A stretch of DNA of 64,000 nt from an uncultured Cellvibrio sp. GTDB lineage: Bacteria > Pseudomonadota > Gammaproteobacteria > Pseudomonadales > Cellvibrionaceae. How positions within the stretch are numbered: position 1 is the stretch's first letter; the number at the start of each line of letters is the position of its first letter. The translations under genes and the position numbers were made by a program. Positions 47,401-62,400 of the stretch are shown piece after piece. A model generated the notes under the pieces. The model ran no database searches, was not told the DNA's origin, and saw only the letters and a program-made list of their open reading frames with translations. The stretch lies in the NCBI GenBank assembly GCA_937958105.1, contig CALFXJ010000038.1, positions 62,001 to 126,000 on the forward strand. The letters are read 5' to 3'.

Positions 47401-50400
47401 CTTCCGAGCTATTCGCAAAAGACAGTAGTCGGTTACTATTGGTTGCCACGTACCAGCGGCCACCAGATCTGATCATGGTACGGGCATCTTCAAGTATGAC
47501 TTCACTAGACGGTTCGGTTTGCCATTGACTATTGATAGCGATAGCGGAGCCGCTGCGGAGCACCATAAAGCCATCTTTATAGGCGTTTACATCTAATGCG
47601 GACTCATCATCGACGTAAAGAGCTTGGCCGGTAGCTGAGCCATCTCGAATTGGTGTTGCACTAATCCAGTTGCCACTGACCTCAAATCCTTGCAGGCGAC
47701 CATCAACAATCGCAAGCAGTTTCTCACCATTCAACGCAACATCCGAAACTTCTCCAGCCAACGGGTAGAAGCTCAGCGCCATAAAGTTCTCCGCCGGATC
47801 AACTATCATTAAACCTTGATCTCGGAGTGCAACCAGAAGCCGATCCCCCACACGAGTCATTGCTGTGATATCTGCGTCAAGTGTGGTGAGCAGCTGGCCT
47901 TCCTGGTTACGCAGGTTACGTCCCTCGGCAAGCCATGCAACCGATACATCCGGCAACATAACTGAAAAGGTCTTTCCGGAATTCAGGTCTGATAACTTGA
48001 GTCCCGCAAGGACTTGAACAGGATAAGTAACACTTTCTACATTTCCGTTTCCATCAGAAATGGTCGCAACAACAGTAAAGCCTGTAATACTTTCTGGAAC
48101 CAGCATCTCCAGCAATGTACTCCCCGAGGCCAGTAAGTCGCCACCAGCGCCCCAGATCTCTATGCGGCTTTGATATTGCTCCAGATCGTTCGCATCCATG
48201 CGGTATTGGACAGTACTACCGGAAAACACTGTGTCACTTACACCAGTAAGCACTGGTTTTGGTACTTGCAGCTGAGGGTAGACCTGTAACGAAATTTCAC
48301 GATCAGCGTAATGATATTCGCTACCAAAGTAACCACGGACTCTGAGAAAATAAGTATCTTTTGCTGCGACGGTGGGAACTCGTATATCAAGCAGCCCTTC
48401 TGCCCCTCTCATCAGTACACGGCTAATGATATTACGATCAAAATCCATCAAGGAAATATCAGCATAGCGAAGGGTATCGCCCACGGCATTCTGAGCGGAG
48501 TAGCGAACCGACAGGCGTTTACCCGCATCAATGGCAATATTATTGATGGGGGACAGAATAGTTACTGATGATGTCTCACTGTTATTGGGAACAACAGTCG
48601 TAGACCCGACCACGGCCTCTATTTCGTCAGCATGCAATGCCCACGTAAATATACCCTCCTCTGCGGGCAAGGTAATCCACTGGTATGCACTCACGGAGCC
48701 TAAAGCTAATGAGCCAGATTGATTATCTGTAACAACACTGAGGTTACCGATAACAGCGGATGCTTGTGCATGAGCAGTTAATGGAACCTGAGCACCAGTG
48801 GCGTGCGTAGTAGCCGTTGCCAAGGGTACATTTACATCGGCTATAGGCGTCCTGTCCACAACAACAGTTGATGCTGTTTCACTGGTATGTGATCTCGCTA
48901 CTATCGTTACCTCATCCCCTTTCAACTGGTCACGAGCTACCACCAGATACCGATGGCCCTCTCTATCTTCACGCCGCGCAGGTATAAGGTCACGAGACGT
49001 GGTCTCGAGATGAATAAACAAATCACCTATAGGGTCAGTCAAAGAATCGATTGTGAATTGCACCACGTGAGGCAATGGCTCTATTCCTACAGCTATCTGA
49101 ATTTCGTCAGATACGGGTTTGATATTGCGTGACCAAACTGAGGTATTGCCGTCCGCCATTACATCGAAATAAATCTTTCCGGGAGCTACCACTAACTCAC
49201 GGGACGACGTCGGGAAAACAGCAACAATATTGTCATTTTCTATCGCAAGCCATTGCGGACCATCAGCGTGGTTAATCCTGACCCACAGCAATTCATCATC
49301 ACTGATAACGCGTTCGATGGCACCAGGCAGCATCGAAGATGAAATATTGGCCAGTGCACCATCAGGCAGCATTTCATAATGCGTCAGCAATTCGTCTTGC
49401 CAGGTAAAGATTTCATCACCAAGCACCAGGAAATTATCCTGATCGGGCAATGCAACAAAGTGACTCTGCTCTATAAAGGGCAGCTCCTCTACAGCGATCT
49501 CAAATTGATACAACCCTGCATCACTCAGACCATACATCACGTTGCCGCTTATCTGATATGCATGTATCGGTTCTAGCACGGTGTGACCAAGCACCGGTAC
49601 CAAAGTCTGCTCAACCATTGTTTCCGCCGACAAAGCGTTGCCGTACCGCAGCCAGACGGTTTCGCCACTTACGCCCAAGAATTCACCAGTTGTCGCCCAG
49701 ATGTCTGAGACACCAGCCAAACCAGTTCCAGTCAGTGGGTATCGCTTAATGTATTCATCACCATTCTGACGAATCTGCATGAACAAAGCCGTTCCGCTGT
49801 ATTCCAGAGCGATGATCTCACCTTGTGCGGCAGAATCAACAACACGAGAACCCGCCACCAAGCGGTATCCCCCAGAACGATTGTTGAACGCCACCAGCAG
49901 CTCTTCCTCCCTGCCTGCTCCTGGAATCGCGAGCGCTTTAAACAATAACTCATTACTGTTAAGCCCTTTTAAGTATTCAACAGCTGGAGCATCGCTAAAG
50001 AATGGCTTCTTGGTCAGTTGATGTACTCGCGTTTTTTCATGTCCCGATTTATCTTTCAACAGGGTTTCAACGTTGGTTGATTCACCTTCACCGGACACTA
50101 TGGCAATCAATGTGGAGTTAAGAGCAGAACTCGCAATGACACTAGCTCCTGCAGGGTCCTTCACAACGACTTGTGAATCAGCGGAGTAATCCATCATAGA
50201 AGCCGGAACAGCTGTAGTAACCCACAATGCAGAGCCACCCAGAATGCTAGTTTCCGGTATCAGACGTGTCTGAACCTCCTCATCAATACCCTCATCGTTA
50301 ACAACATTGAGGAACTTATATGCTTTCAAATTAGCTTTTTGCAGACGAGCCAGAACGACAACATTTTCGTCAACTGCAGGAAGGTCAAGCGTGACAAACT

Positions 50401-53400
50401 GCCGCTCTGCTCCATCTACATCTCGTGTCAACTCAGCACTGGCGGTGTCGGCCTCCACACCGCCAATATCCAGGAACAGCTCAGCATCTATTACGTTTCG
50501 CAATAGAACTTCAAAACGAACTGATTCACCTTCCTGGAAGCTGGAACCATTTGCAGGTGAGAGAATTTCGACTTTCGGGGCGCCGGCCTCTGCATCATAA
50601 GGATATAAAGTCACTGTCTGAACAGGGCTGATATTGCCATTAGGATCAGTAGCGCGTGCCGCTACCGTAATGCCGTGCTCAATATCGTCGACGGTAGCTT
50701 CAAAACTGAAACGAGTTGGATCGCTAAGCTCCTGCCAAACACCACCGTTATAGCTAACTTCGACTGTTTCGATGCCATATTTATCGAAGGCTTTAAGGAT
50801 GACGTCTGTACGATCGCCAATTGCAACAAAGTCTCCATTAGCTGGCGAGACGATCTCCAATGATGGAGGAGTTCTATCCAGATATAAGGTGTAGCTTTCG
50901 TTAAAGACTTTGGTGTATCCAAAACCATAGGTTACCTGAAGCAACGTGTTCATCTGTACAGGGGCAACAGGCGCATCAGCAGGAATAATGTCACGTATCT
51001 TGGGATTAACGAATGAAGCAAATACATGTCCCGTTACCGGGTTGTATTTATCTGATGCGTCTATCGTGCCTTGCTTGATCTTGTCAACACTTATCACAGT
51101 CTGCCCGACCATGTCGATATCGCCGCTCAGTGTGAAATGCATTTCAGCACGAACCGACTCTTCCGGTTCCGCAGGATTAGTGTGGAAAGATTCAAGTTCT
51201 ATAACGGGATCACGCAAAGATGCACGGAAGGTTTGAATAGCAACCGGTGAGTTGTTTCCATCACGCGCTTCAACCAAGACCTCCATGTAAACATGGTGTT
51301 CTAATGCATCGAATGTGAATACATTCTCCCTGCCCGGCTGCAGCCAGCCGGTCTCCGGCGCTCCGAATGCGGTAGCGATTCGGTAGCGATAGTTAATTGC
51401 CGAGGCCGCAGTGTAATTATCAATTGCACTTAACATGAACCGATGCGACCTGCCCTTGGTCAGCTGCATAGCTTCGTTGACGTCAATCCCGTCGGTTAAT
51501 CGGACTAAACGCAGGTTACGCGGTGCAAGTGTGTCAGGTGCGGTAAGGTTAGCACTATAGCGTCCCGCCTCCGTCAGTGAACCGCCCAAGGCCAGATTAC
51601 CAGCCGAGTCCGCTATCCCGTTAATTACTATGCGATAGGTTGCGTTTGCATCCAGCAGCTGTCCAGGCAACAGGCGTAAGCTGATGGATTGAGCGGCGAT
51701 ATTCACCAGTTCAAAACGATTTGAAATATCTACATCAGAACTATCAGTGTAGTCCTTGAACTGCTTGATGACCTGATAGCCTTCTGCACTGACAGGTTCA
51801 TCAAATGTCAGACGCAAAGGCTCCGACATGGTCAATGCCTTGTGACCACTCGAGCCTGACAATAAAACAGGTGCAGTATCATCAACCCCCGTTAATAAAA
51901 GTTGCTGTGGAGCAAATACCGTCTCTTCTGTTTCTTTGCGAATAATTACTAACTGATATTTTCTTCCCGCAATAACCTTAGGTGAGTTGTCAATAAACAG
52001 CTGCCCACCTTGCACGCGATGACGTACCAGATTAGAGCTATCGGGGATGAATCCCTGGTCATATGGAACAAGATGGACGGCTAGATTACCCTGCAGGCCC
52101 AGCCCTTGAACTGTAATACGATTATTACCACTGTCACTGAGTGCTTTTTCACCACCTTTAACGTTATTGGTAGTAATGTCCGCAATTTCTATAGCTTGTG
52201 CGACCAGCACTGCTGCTGGCATAGATGCCACTTGAGCATTGTCTTGTTGAGATACCCGCAGTGTCTTCACACCAGGCGTAGCAAAGACCGCAGAGAATGT
52301 CATCTCCGTTCCAGCGGTATTAACAGAATACTGATCCGCTGAAAGAACAGCCTCACCGAGCTCCACCTTATCGGCGTTTTGCAGTTGATATCCTTGAACC
52401 TTAAATTGGGTAACACGGTCCGTTATTGCATTACCTGGTATCACTGACAGTGTACGGATAGGCGATAGACCAAATAAAGGCTCTGCAGAAACAGACCAAG
52501 GAAGATCAATATCTACCATCGCACCGTCAATATGATTACGAGGCTGATTAAAAAGAGCAATTCGATAATTCGCACTTGGCCTATAGCTATTTCCGTATAC
52601 CTGAAATTGGAGCTGGTCGCCCACCAGTGCAGTACTTCCATTCAGCACGACTGAAGATGCTTCCTCCACAACTTCCAGGAGTACGTCTCTCCAATTGTCA
52701 GATGCACCAGCCACACGGCCTGCCAGCATAGCTGCCTCAGCCCCGATGTGGTTTGGCTGAACATTCCACAGGTTGTTAAACGGTAAACGTGTATTGAAGT
52801 AACGGTTATTCATCCGCCACTCCAACAAGTCATCATGAGACGTTATTTGCTGAAGATTATTGATACCTGTAGCACGGATATCGCTAAGTAGTTTCAGATT
52901 GAGTTGTTGCCCGTTTTGATTTACATCGTACACGCTCAACCGCTGTGCTGACCTGGTCAGCACAGTCAACAGTTCACCGTTCAGAACTGCTTCGTCCTGA
53001 TTAAGTAGAGCTTTCCCAATAACAGCGTTGCCGCCACGCTTCAGTACAGGCGCATTCAACAATTCAACTTCGGTCGCTGAACGAAGAAGTAATCGCTGTT
53101 CACTGACAGCAATGGATTTAGGTGCTATCAGAGAGTGCTCAAATACCTGCGTGACCAATTCCAGCTCATCATAACGGCGGAACTCAACACGGTCGTCATA
53201 AAGGCCCCACAACCCCTCCTGGTCATACCCAACATCAAGCAGAGTGGTTGACAACTGAGTCTCATGGACGTTATTGCCCCGAACAGCAGAGCTATAAAGC
53301 GTGTTGTTAGTAACTGATACCCAATTATCACCAGCAATGTGTACATCGGTTAGAGCAATCCCTGAAGGATTATCGAATCGATTGATTAACTGAGGAGCAT

Positions 53401-56400
53401 AAACATTCTGTATATCGTAGAAGTAAATAACAGGTTTCGTTTCATTAACCATCAAGGCTAAATAGCGATCACTGATAGCTGCAGCAATAATCGAGCTTGT
53501 CATCGCACCGCGCGACAGCAGCAAGGGGACCTGACTTTCCATTGTTCCGTAAAGAGCCCAGTTAGCTGCCCCACTGGAATATGCACCAACAGTTAAGAGC
53601 AAATCTCCGTGACGTTTGAAGGTAATGACATCGGCAAGCTGTTCGCTAGCGCCTAGTTCAATGTATATATCGGTGTTATCAAATCCATCTACAGTAGTAT
53701 CAAGATTACTTACAGTGATGGTTAACCGGCCGAGGGTATTGTCAGGAACTCGGAAGCTGATTACATCAGGATCTTCCATGCGTAGACCAAGCGGGGCTTT
53801 GTCATTGACATAAACACGTGTAGCTGCACTGAACCCACGGCCCTGAATAGCGATCGTATCGCCTGAGTTGAATAGATACCGATGAGCATTTGTATCTATT
53901 GTGCCTGACAGGGAATTGAATTTACCGATACGGTCGATTACTGGATCGGCAACATAGGTGAAGGCAGCATGCCGGCTGTGGCTCAGCTGACCGTTCACGA
54001 CTTTTAAACCGACAACATAATTGTCATTTGGCGACGCGGCTAATGCTGGCAAGCGGAAGCGCATCTCCTGATCACTTACTACTTCTATATTCTCAATCGC
54101 AACATCACCGATCTCCACTTGCGAATAACTGGAGAAATTCTCACCGTATATTCTTACGTATTCTCCGCCACGCCAACTTGCAAAACGAGGCTGAACGTCG
54201 GCTATCTCTGGCTGCCTATACGTGGATGCAACAAAACGGAAGCTATAATCAGAACCCAGCGATTTGCCATGGAGATCACGTATCGCTCCAGCTACAGTGA
54301 CGCGGTAGCGGCGGCCATCAATTAAAGGGGCAACAGGGCGGAAAACGATTTTAGATCCAATATTATTAACTTGAGAGCTGATATTTCCAGCAATTTTTGC
54401 ACCATCCAGAACAACGGTTAACAGCTCATCTTTGTTTGCTTGAAGCTGTTCCCCATCCAACAATCGATTAAATTGAATCTCAATCGCAACATCAGATGGT
54501 ATTGTTGATTCAGCATCTGGAGTGTGGCTGACAATTACCAACTGATCATTAACGATGGTATTTAACCGACCGCCGATGTGATTGATACTGCTGGCGTCTT
54601 CAACGGGGTTCTCAATAGGCAGATCATTCAGGTAAGCAAACGTAGAGCCTGCATAAAGCGCCCGAGAGTGGAACGCCACGTTCACAACATCGCCTATAAC
54701 AGAGAAATAGTTTTTCAGTGTTATGGGTGCCTTATAGCGACCCTCCATCCATGGGGAAATGTCGTAAAGTTGCAGATCCCCCTGTCCTGCTGCTACATAG
54801 AGAGTTTGTCCCTGCAAGATCATTTGACCTGCATAGATGTCGCCATTGCGAACGAGATAAGCCAGATTAAGTGATGCTACTGGCGTAGCTCCGCCACTGC
54901 TGTTCTCTTGATATAGAACAACTGAGCCGGCAGTTCCGCTGGAAACAAGAATTAGGTTATTTTTTACCAGAATATTCCTGGGTTTAAATCGATTGCCACC
55001 CTCGTCAATTGTCTCAAAGTCACGAACAATGCGGTATTCCCCTGACATTAACTCAACTTCCACGATGCGACGTGAATCAGTCAACGAAATCCACAGGCTG
55101 TCACCGACCACATCGATAGCATGCGGCGTAGCTTTCAAGAGCAAACGATCAATGACTGCCAGTCTGCGCAGTTCCCTTCGATCTGTCAGTTGATAGATCG
55201 AAACGCCATCAACACTTGATACATACAAAAGCCCATCACGTGCGACCAGATCGCGAACCTGTCCTGCCAATGTAACTTCATTGATCAGTAAAGGATCTGC
55301 GGCCAGAGTAATATCGAAATGATAGAGACGATCTGAACCGACGGCGAACAGATCATTATTCATAGCCTCCAGAGCGACAAATCCTTGCGCTCCCAGACCA
55401 CCAGTTACATCAAAATGGTAGGGTCTCGTTACGTTAGAGAATTCCTTTTCCAAGATAACCGGGCGCACAGGGTCAGAAACATCTGCCGCAATCAATCGAG
55501 CCACATTAGAGCGTAATCGTTTAGCTAATCGCCCTTCTCGATTAATAACCTCATACTCTCCACCGGTAACTGTATAAAGGATTTGATCACGTAAGAGCAC
55601 CGCAGAAATAGGGCTTGGCTTATCTGAAGCAAGATCTACCGACCCGGTTTCCCGGCCAGCATAGAAGTAATCGATTGGAGATACCGCAGATTCGCCTGCG
55701 AACTGGAGGCTCTCAATCTTAATTTGTGCATATCCAAACGGATTTGCAGGCGCTCTCACCTGGATATGGTTGCCACTGATGACGCGCAAATCACCCGCCA
55801 CTTTGCCGCCTATGGTGACTCTCATACCGTGGTTGAAACCGCGGCCATAGATATCAATAACATTTCCGCCTTGTGGAGGACCACGCAATGGATTTGCATC
55901 CTCGATCACTACGCGAGGTAAAACGACAATAGCTCCATGTTTGATATACGAAAGATCACCTTTCGTAATGCGTACCGGTAATGCGGCCACATTGCTGCTC
56001 AGGAAGAGCTTGGGAACCTTGATTTCTATTTCACCATCGGATACTGATGTAATAGCAGCAGGTGGAACAACTGTTTCGCCAATAGATAGCTGTATCGCCC
56101 CAGAATCGCTGCCAAATCCTATTCCCTTAATAACCGCATGCTCGCTACCGTCCCCGTGGAAGTAATGGCCGCCGACACTTGTATCAGTTTTACGCACTAC
56201 ATCTGTTATTAAAGGGTTAATGCCATCACCCAAGTCATAGACTGCACCAGCCGGAGCAATTAATGCCTCGCCTGTAACCGCCCTTAGATCTTGAGTAACT
56301 ACTACCTGCAATTTGTTACCGGGGATATTCTGACCATTGAGTTTTACATCGATATATCCTCCCGCAAACGTGTTAGTTCCTTCCAGTATTAAATTGCCGG

Positions 56401-59400
56401 TATCGAGCGGTTCCCCATTGCCATCGATAACAAGAACCGCTTGGGACAGATGATCCTGATTTGTGTTGATGAGATTGTTAAGCTGGATACGAATAACACT
56501 ATTAAGACCTAAACGGGTTCCTGCAGCCGGTGTTATGCTGCTGACGGTTAATCCCGGGCTGCGGCTGTCAACAACACCGCCACGATTGGAAACGAATACT
56601 CCCCCGTTATTAGCAATCAACTCAGCACCTGACCGATCTATCGCATCCCAATAGGCGGCAGAAAATGATCCATTCGCCTGCTGCTGATAAACGATTCTCT
56701 CTAAGCCAGCTGTAACAGTGATCTGCCCATGTTGCACCAACATGGAAGCGTTTGAATCAGAGGTCGAACCACGCTCCAACAGTTGAATGGAGTAGCTGTT
56801 TTTGTTAGGTAAATCATCAAATATAGCAAGATGTAATCTATCTCCGCGTTTCAGCAGCACATAGAGCTTTTGATCATGCCATTTAACATCTAATGGTTGT
56901 CCCTGTAGTTCTTCACCGCTGAAAATTATTGGGTTATAACCCAGCGGGGGGTTTAACTCGTCATTGGACAAGTCAAAGAATCGAATAAAACCGCTGCCGA
57001 AATCATCCATATAAGAAGCGGCAAGCATATTGCCAACAGGGTCATATGTAACATCTGTAACTCGGTGCCCAGGTGCAGGATAGCTCGTGAGTCTCAGCGG
57101 TTGTCGAGGATCCTTGACATCAACAACCAATAAACCTTCCTGTGTAGCCGCAAGATAAGCCGTATTACCAACAACTTCTACGCCGGTAACAGGTGCGTTC
57201 GTTCTGAGCTGGCTGAGTCGAATTGGGTTTTCCCAGATGCTGATATCAAATATCTCAAAACCATAGGGCATTAAGAAACGATTGGTGCTCGTCGGGGCAG
57301 CACCAGCTCTTACACCCACATACATAACATCGTCGACAATATCTGCACCGCCAATCACATGCGGGGGATAATTAGGCAATCCCGCTGAACGGCCTTCCGG
57401 TAACGTATATGAAATATTGCCTACATATATCTCTTGCCCATTTACCAACAAGTAAATTCTGTATAGCTGTGGAGTGTTGACTGTGGGTAAACGGAAAGTG
57501 AACTCCTTAAGAGTTACCACATCATCTTTTAAGTCAACAACAGTTACGCCGTCATCGTTACGTAAAGTATGAATGACGTCATCTCCTGACCTCATTATTA
57601 CTTTTGCGCCTGGCAGGATGACTTCGTGAGAGGAGGAGATGCGCACCAGATGCCCGCCTCTTAAGTCGGCGGTCTGTGGCTCAACTCTGAAGCTGGCTTG
57701 GCTTAATTCCTCACCAGTAACCAAGGCTCCAAGGAATTCAGCCTCCAGTTGATTGTCCTGTAGCTTGATGTGATGCTGGCCTGCTGCAAGCGGATACATG
57801 GCTAACGCCGCTGCTGGAATTTCTATTGTGTACTCATCTATAAAGTTATAAGACACCGGATACTGATCAACAAATAGCTTGAGATCTGAGGTATCGCGGA
57901 AGCCTTCGCCAATTATTCGAACGGGCTTTTGATCATCACGGTGGTACGCTCCGTTCTCAATTCGATGAATCACAGGTTGTTGTGCTAGCTCGTGAGCCTG
58001 CGTAAAGCGATGGACGTATTTTGCCCATTGGCCAGTACCACGCAGATTACGTGCCCCATCGATATTAACTTCGTAGGTAATTCCACCTTCACGCCTGAAT
58101 TCAATAGCAAAGGTTTCGGCTGCGCCATTTTCCATAGTTTCCGCGGAAACACTGGCTGAGACCTCAGCGCCGTTATCCGTTCGCCGGACTGTAACAACCC
58201 CAGGCTGCTGTAATGAGGTGAGCGCCATAGGCTCGTTAAAAGTCACCGTGTAAGGGCGATTGGAAACAAGGAAACCATCTTCCTTAACGTTACTCGCCAC
58301 CACCATGGAAGCAGGCAGTTGCAGCGTGCGCAACCCGCTAGGCCCTCCTGCCGCAACTAAACGATCCTTGAAATAGTCCAGCGCTTCTATTTTTTCACTG
58401 TTACCTGCTGAAATTACAATGGGTTCAAGTGGATCTGATATATCAGCCACTACCACACCGGATTCTGCAGCAATAAATAAAAGATTACCCATCACTCTGA
58501 GACGAACAGCACTGCCAGCGGTGGCTTGCAGTTTGTCATCCACAGCGATATGCGCCTTTAGTTCTGGGCGATCTGTGTTGAAGATTTCTACACCATCTTT
58601 ACCCAGCGCAAAAATCAAATATTTACCATAGGCTGCTACGTCAAAGACCGTATTGCGAGTCTGATAAGTGCGAGTTAGATAAGGATCGAAGACATTAACA
58701 GCTGTTAATTGATCTTCATGGCCATTTTGAAGCTTGGTCGCATTTGAATCCTTTGTATATGGGCATGGACTCCATTTAATGCCCTGCGAGTTGCTGTTGG
58801 AATACAACCAACCGTAATGATAATGAAGTACCGAGCCTCCACCGAGGGATTTAATACTTCCCATAAAGACGGGGTCGAATGGGTCCGTCAAGTTGCTGTT
58901 GACAACACTTAAGCCGACACCAGGCCCGGGAGCGTTTGTACATGGCTCGTCCGGGGCGTCGGCATCAACATCACTAAATGTACTACCAAACAGCGCATAG
59001 TCTTGTTGAGCAATATCCTGGACCATGCCTCGACCAACCAGCGCTTCGCTGGTTACCTGTAGCCCATTTTGCTCATCCAGATTGAGACGGGACACCCCGC
59101 CATGTCCGTTGGCAACATATAAGCGCTTACGCCAGACCCCCTCTTCCAGCTCCTGAGACGCCTGAAGTCGAATAGAGTCGACAGATAACGGCAGATAGGT
59201 TCCCTGTAGCCGCGCCAGATCGGCTTTCTCGGTTTCCGTCAGCTGGGGTTGATCAATTAGAACTTCATTCTCGAGCTGCTTGCTTGCCAGCTTCTGTAAG
59301 GTCATGTACCGCTTTATTTCTACCGCCCCTTCGCTGCCGCTAGGTAAGGATCCCACGCCTCCAACCAGTATAGGACCGCGAGCCTCCTGAACATCGAAAC

Positions 59401-62400
59401 TCAATGCACGCCAGGATTCAGGAACGGACGCACCTGGGGATTCTTCCAAAAGCTGTTTTTTACTAAAGCCCTGATGGAAATAACCTGCTGCTGTGAGCGC
59501 AACCCCCGTTTGCTGATCAACAATTACATCCACAGGATTGGCGCGCGAAGCCTGGACAGTTGCCAGCTGCTGAATACCGTAACCAAAACCTTTCAGCCCT
59601 GATAGTTCGGTTGTACGACCGTATCGATCTTTCGCCTGCACGCTTTTCTGACCTGGAGTTCCTCGAGGAGATACAAATGTCAGCTTGTTGCTGGACAGAA
59701 CTTCAATTTCATAAACAGTACTGGAACCAACACTGATTGTAGGACCATTTATTACCGTGTTACCCGGCTCAAAGCCCTCACCATGTACTGTGATCACTGT
59801 ACCGCCGGACATTGGTCCCCATCGTGGCTCTATTGACGAGAAGACGATCGGAGCATCAACTTGTAACGCACCGTATAGCGTGACCGCCTCACTAACACCA
59901 TCGAACTCTACATGCGCTAGCAAGTCATACAGCCCAGCGGCTGCTATGGCAGGAACTTGAGCTTTTACAATACCGATACGGCTGTCGTCCTGACTGCGCT
60001 CAACTGAGGTTACGGTCAAAGGTTTTGAGCCCAAAAAGAGCTTGATCTTTTCCTTGACCACAGGAATACCGATCATTGAGACCGTAATGGAAGCCGGCTG
60101 ACCTGACGGTATCCGGCGAGGCATAACCGCATTAATACGGGGCGATTCCGGCCGCAGGCCACGATAGACCAAATCGATATGTTGCTCGGACTGCAGTTTG
60201 AAAAGCGTCAGATGGTTTGAACCTTCTAAAGGTTTCACCGCGGTAAGCCCAGCCTCTATAACAATTTTTATCTGATCACCAGCACTTGACAGTAAAGGTT
60301 CTTCAAAAGTTATAAGAGCATCGTTATTAACAATTTTTACATTGGTCTTTAATAACTGTCCTGAGGAATTCAGAGCATAAAAGTATTGCTCGTTATTTGG
60401 TGTAAGATCGATGGCCTTATTGAACCGCAGTCTAACGGTAAGGGTACCATCGGCGTTGCGATCAAGAATTCTATTGCTCGGATCAATACTGTGCAGTTTC
60501 AACACAATATCAGGAGTCTCCTGGATTACACTTCCTCCCGTACTGTTGCTACCGCCTCCTATAGCTGAATAAGCTGTCGCCTCAACAACTTGCACAAAAC
60601 TGTTTCCGTAGTTCTCAAACCCACCCATTCGCATCGGTTTCGATGGATCTGTTACGTCAACGGTCAGAATGCCACGAGATCCCAACGCCACATACGCAGT
60701 ATTTCCATTGACAGCAATGTCATAGACATAACCGATATTGTTTACACGTGAAATAACTCTCGGATTTTCAACATCCTCTATATCAATAATTACGAGACCG
60801 GCATCACCAGCAGCAAGATAGGCAAGTTGGCCAACGACGGTAACGTGAGAAGCTGGGATGTCGAGCGAGCCACGCAATCTCAAGCCATACTCCGGGTGTC
60901 GCTCAATCAACTGGAAACCACCGCTGTTGTGTGTTTCCTTCTCCTGCAGTTTAAAGGTTTTAAAGTTGTATTCGCCCCCTACTACAGCATAAACGGCATT
61001 CTGACCCACAACCGGTGGAACACGATCTACATCCAATGCTTTCTTATTGCCCGGTAAGGCTATCGAATCGGTTAAGTATGTTTTTGTATGAAGATAAGTA
61101 TCTACCACACCCAATCCGCGCTCAGCCAACGCCACCAGCGCTTGGTTGTTGTCGACGATCACCCCCTTGGCATAGCTGGCATCAAGTGGTAATGATTTGA
61201 CGAGAGTCGAGCGAGTTACGTCTTCACTGTCTATTGCCAGAATAAATAAGTGTGCATCACTCGGTGGTGTACCCAGGCGCGCTGCGCTTACGAACAAGCG
61301 ATCCTGATTATTCTCAAAATAGGAATCTACACCCAGAGCTGCATAACCGTTTGGCAGGCGGATGCGAGTGAGAACGCGATCATCCTCTCCATCACCGTTA
61401 CAATCTACTTTTCGCAGAAGGTCGTCTGGATTGCTTACACATTCTGTATTTGCAGTCAGGGTGGAGGAGTCAATGCTATATATGACAATACCACCTGAAC
61501 CTGCAGCAGCAATGAGATAGGTACCTGTAGGATCAACCGTTATGTCATAAAAGGTTTCGTTCTCACCTTCAATATTAGCTTTAACAGGTTGCAGATATTC
61601 AAACGACTCATTAGCCGTTGCGCTTTGACCATTGTCCAGGTCAACACGTACATTCTTGGGACCAAGCTGTCCGGGAGGAGTAACAAATTCCAGCTTTTCC
61701 GGACTAATAACCTTCGTGCTCTCAGCCGTAACTAAGGTGTCCCCTACGTAAATCCGGGTACGTTGGGCACCGCCAACAAACCCTCTTCCCGTTAAAGTGA
61801 CACGTGTTCCACCATTGACACTACCGGCTGTCGGATGAAGCCCTACCAGTACCAACGGCTCAACGTATTGGACCGCACCAATTCGACTTGCCCGTCGTCC
61901 ATCAGCTTCAACAACGGTCAAAGTAGCAGCTCCGGGATACAGAGCTGGTGCACTTATTGTGTATTGAGTCTGGTTATCCTCTAAAGCAACTTCGTTGATA
62001 ACTGTGGCCGCTTCACCGGATACAAGAAAGCTTGGCGCAGTAGCGTTGTCCAGCACCACATGAAGTTCACCTCCATCAACCGTAATAGAAGATGGTGTAA
62101 CTGCTTTAATGTCGATAGCTGGTCGAGAACCTTGAGCAGTGGTGAAATATATCTTGTGAGCCATTAAGCCTTCCGAGCGACGGCTGCCCAGCTCTGGCTT
62201 TAACTCTATGCGATATCGACTGTTGGGTAATAAGATATCAGCCGGCGTAATTTCAATTATTCGGTTGTCAGCAGCACTAAGAGCGGCCTCAAATTCCGTA
62301 GCAACACCTTCTGTTGTGCCGTTATCTCGGATCAAAGACAAATAGCGAGAAAGGTATTGATTCTCCGACTGGAGGTCAGGAACCCTGACGGGATGGGTGA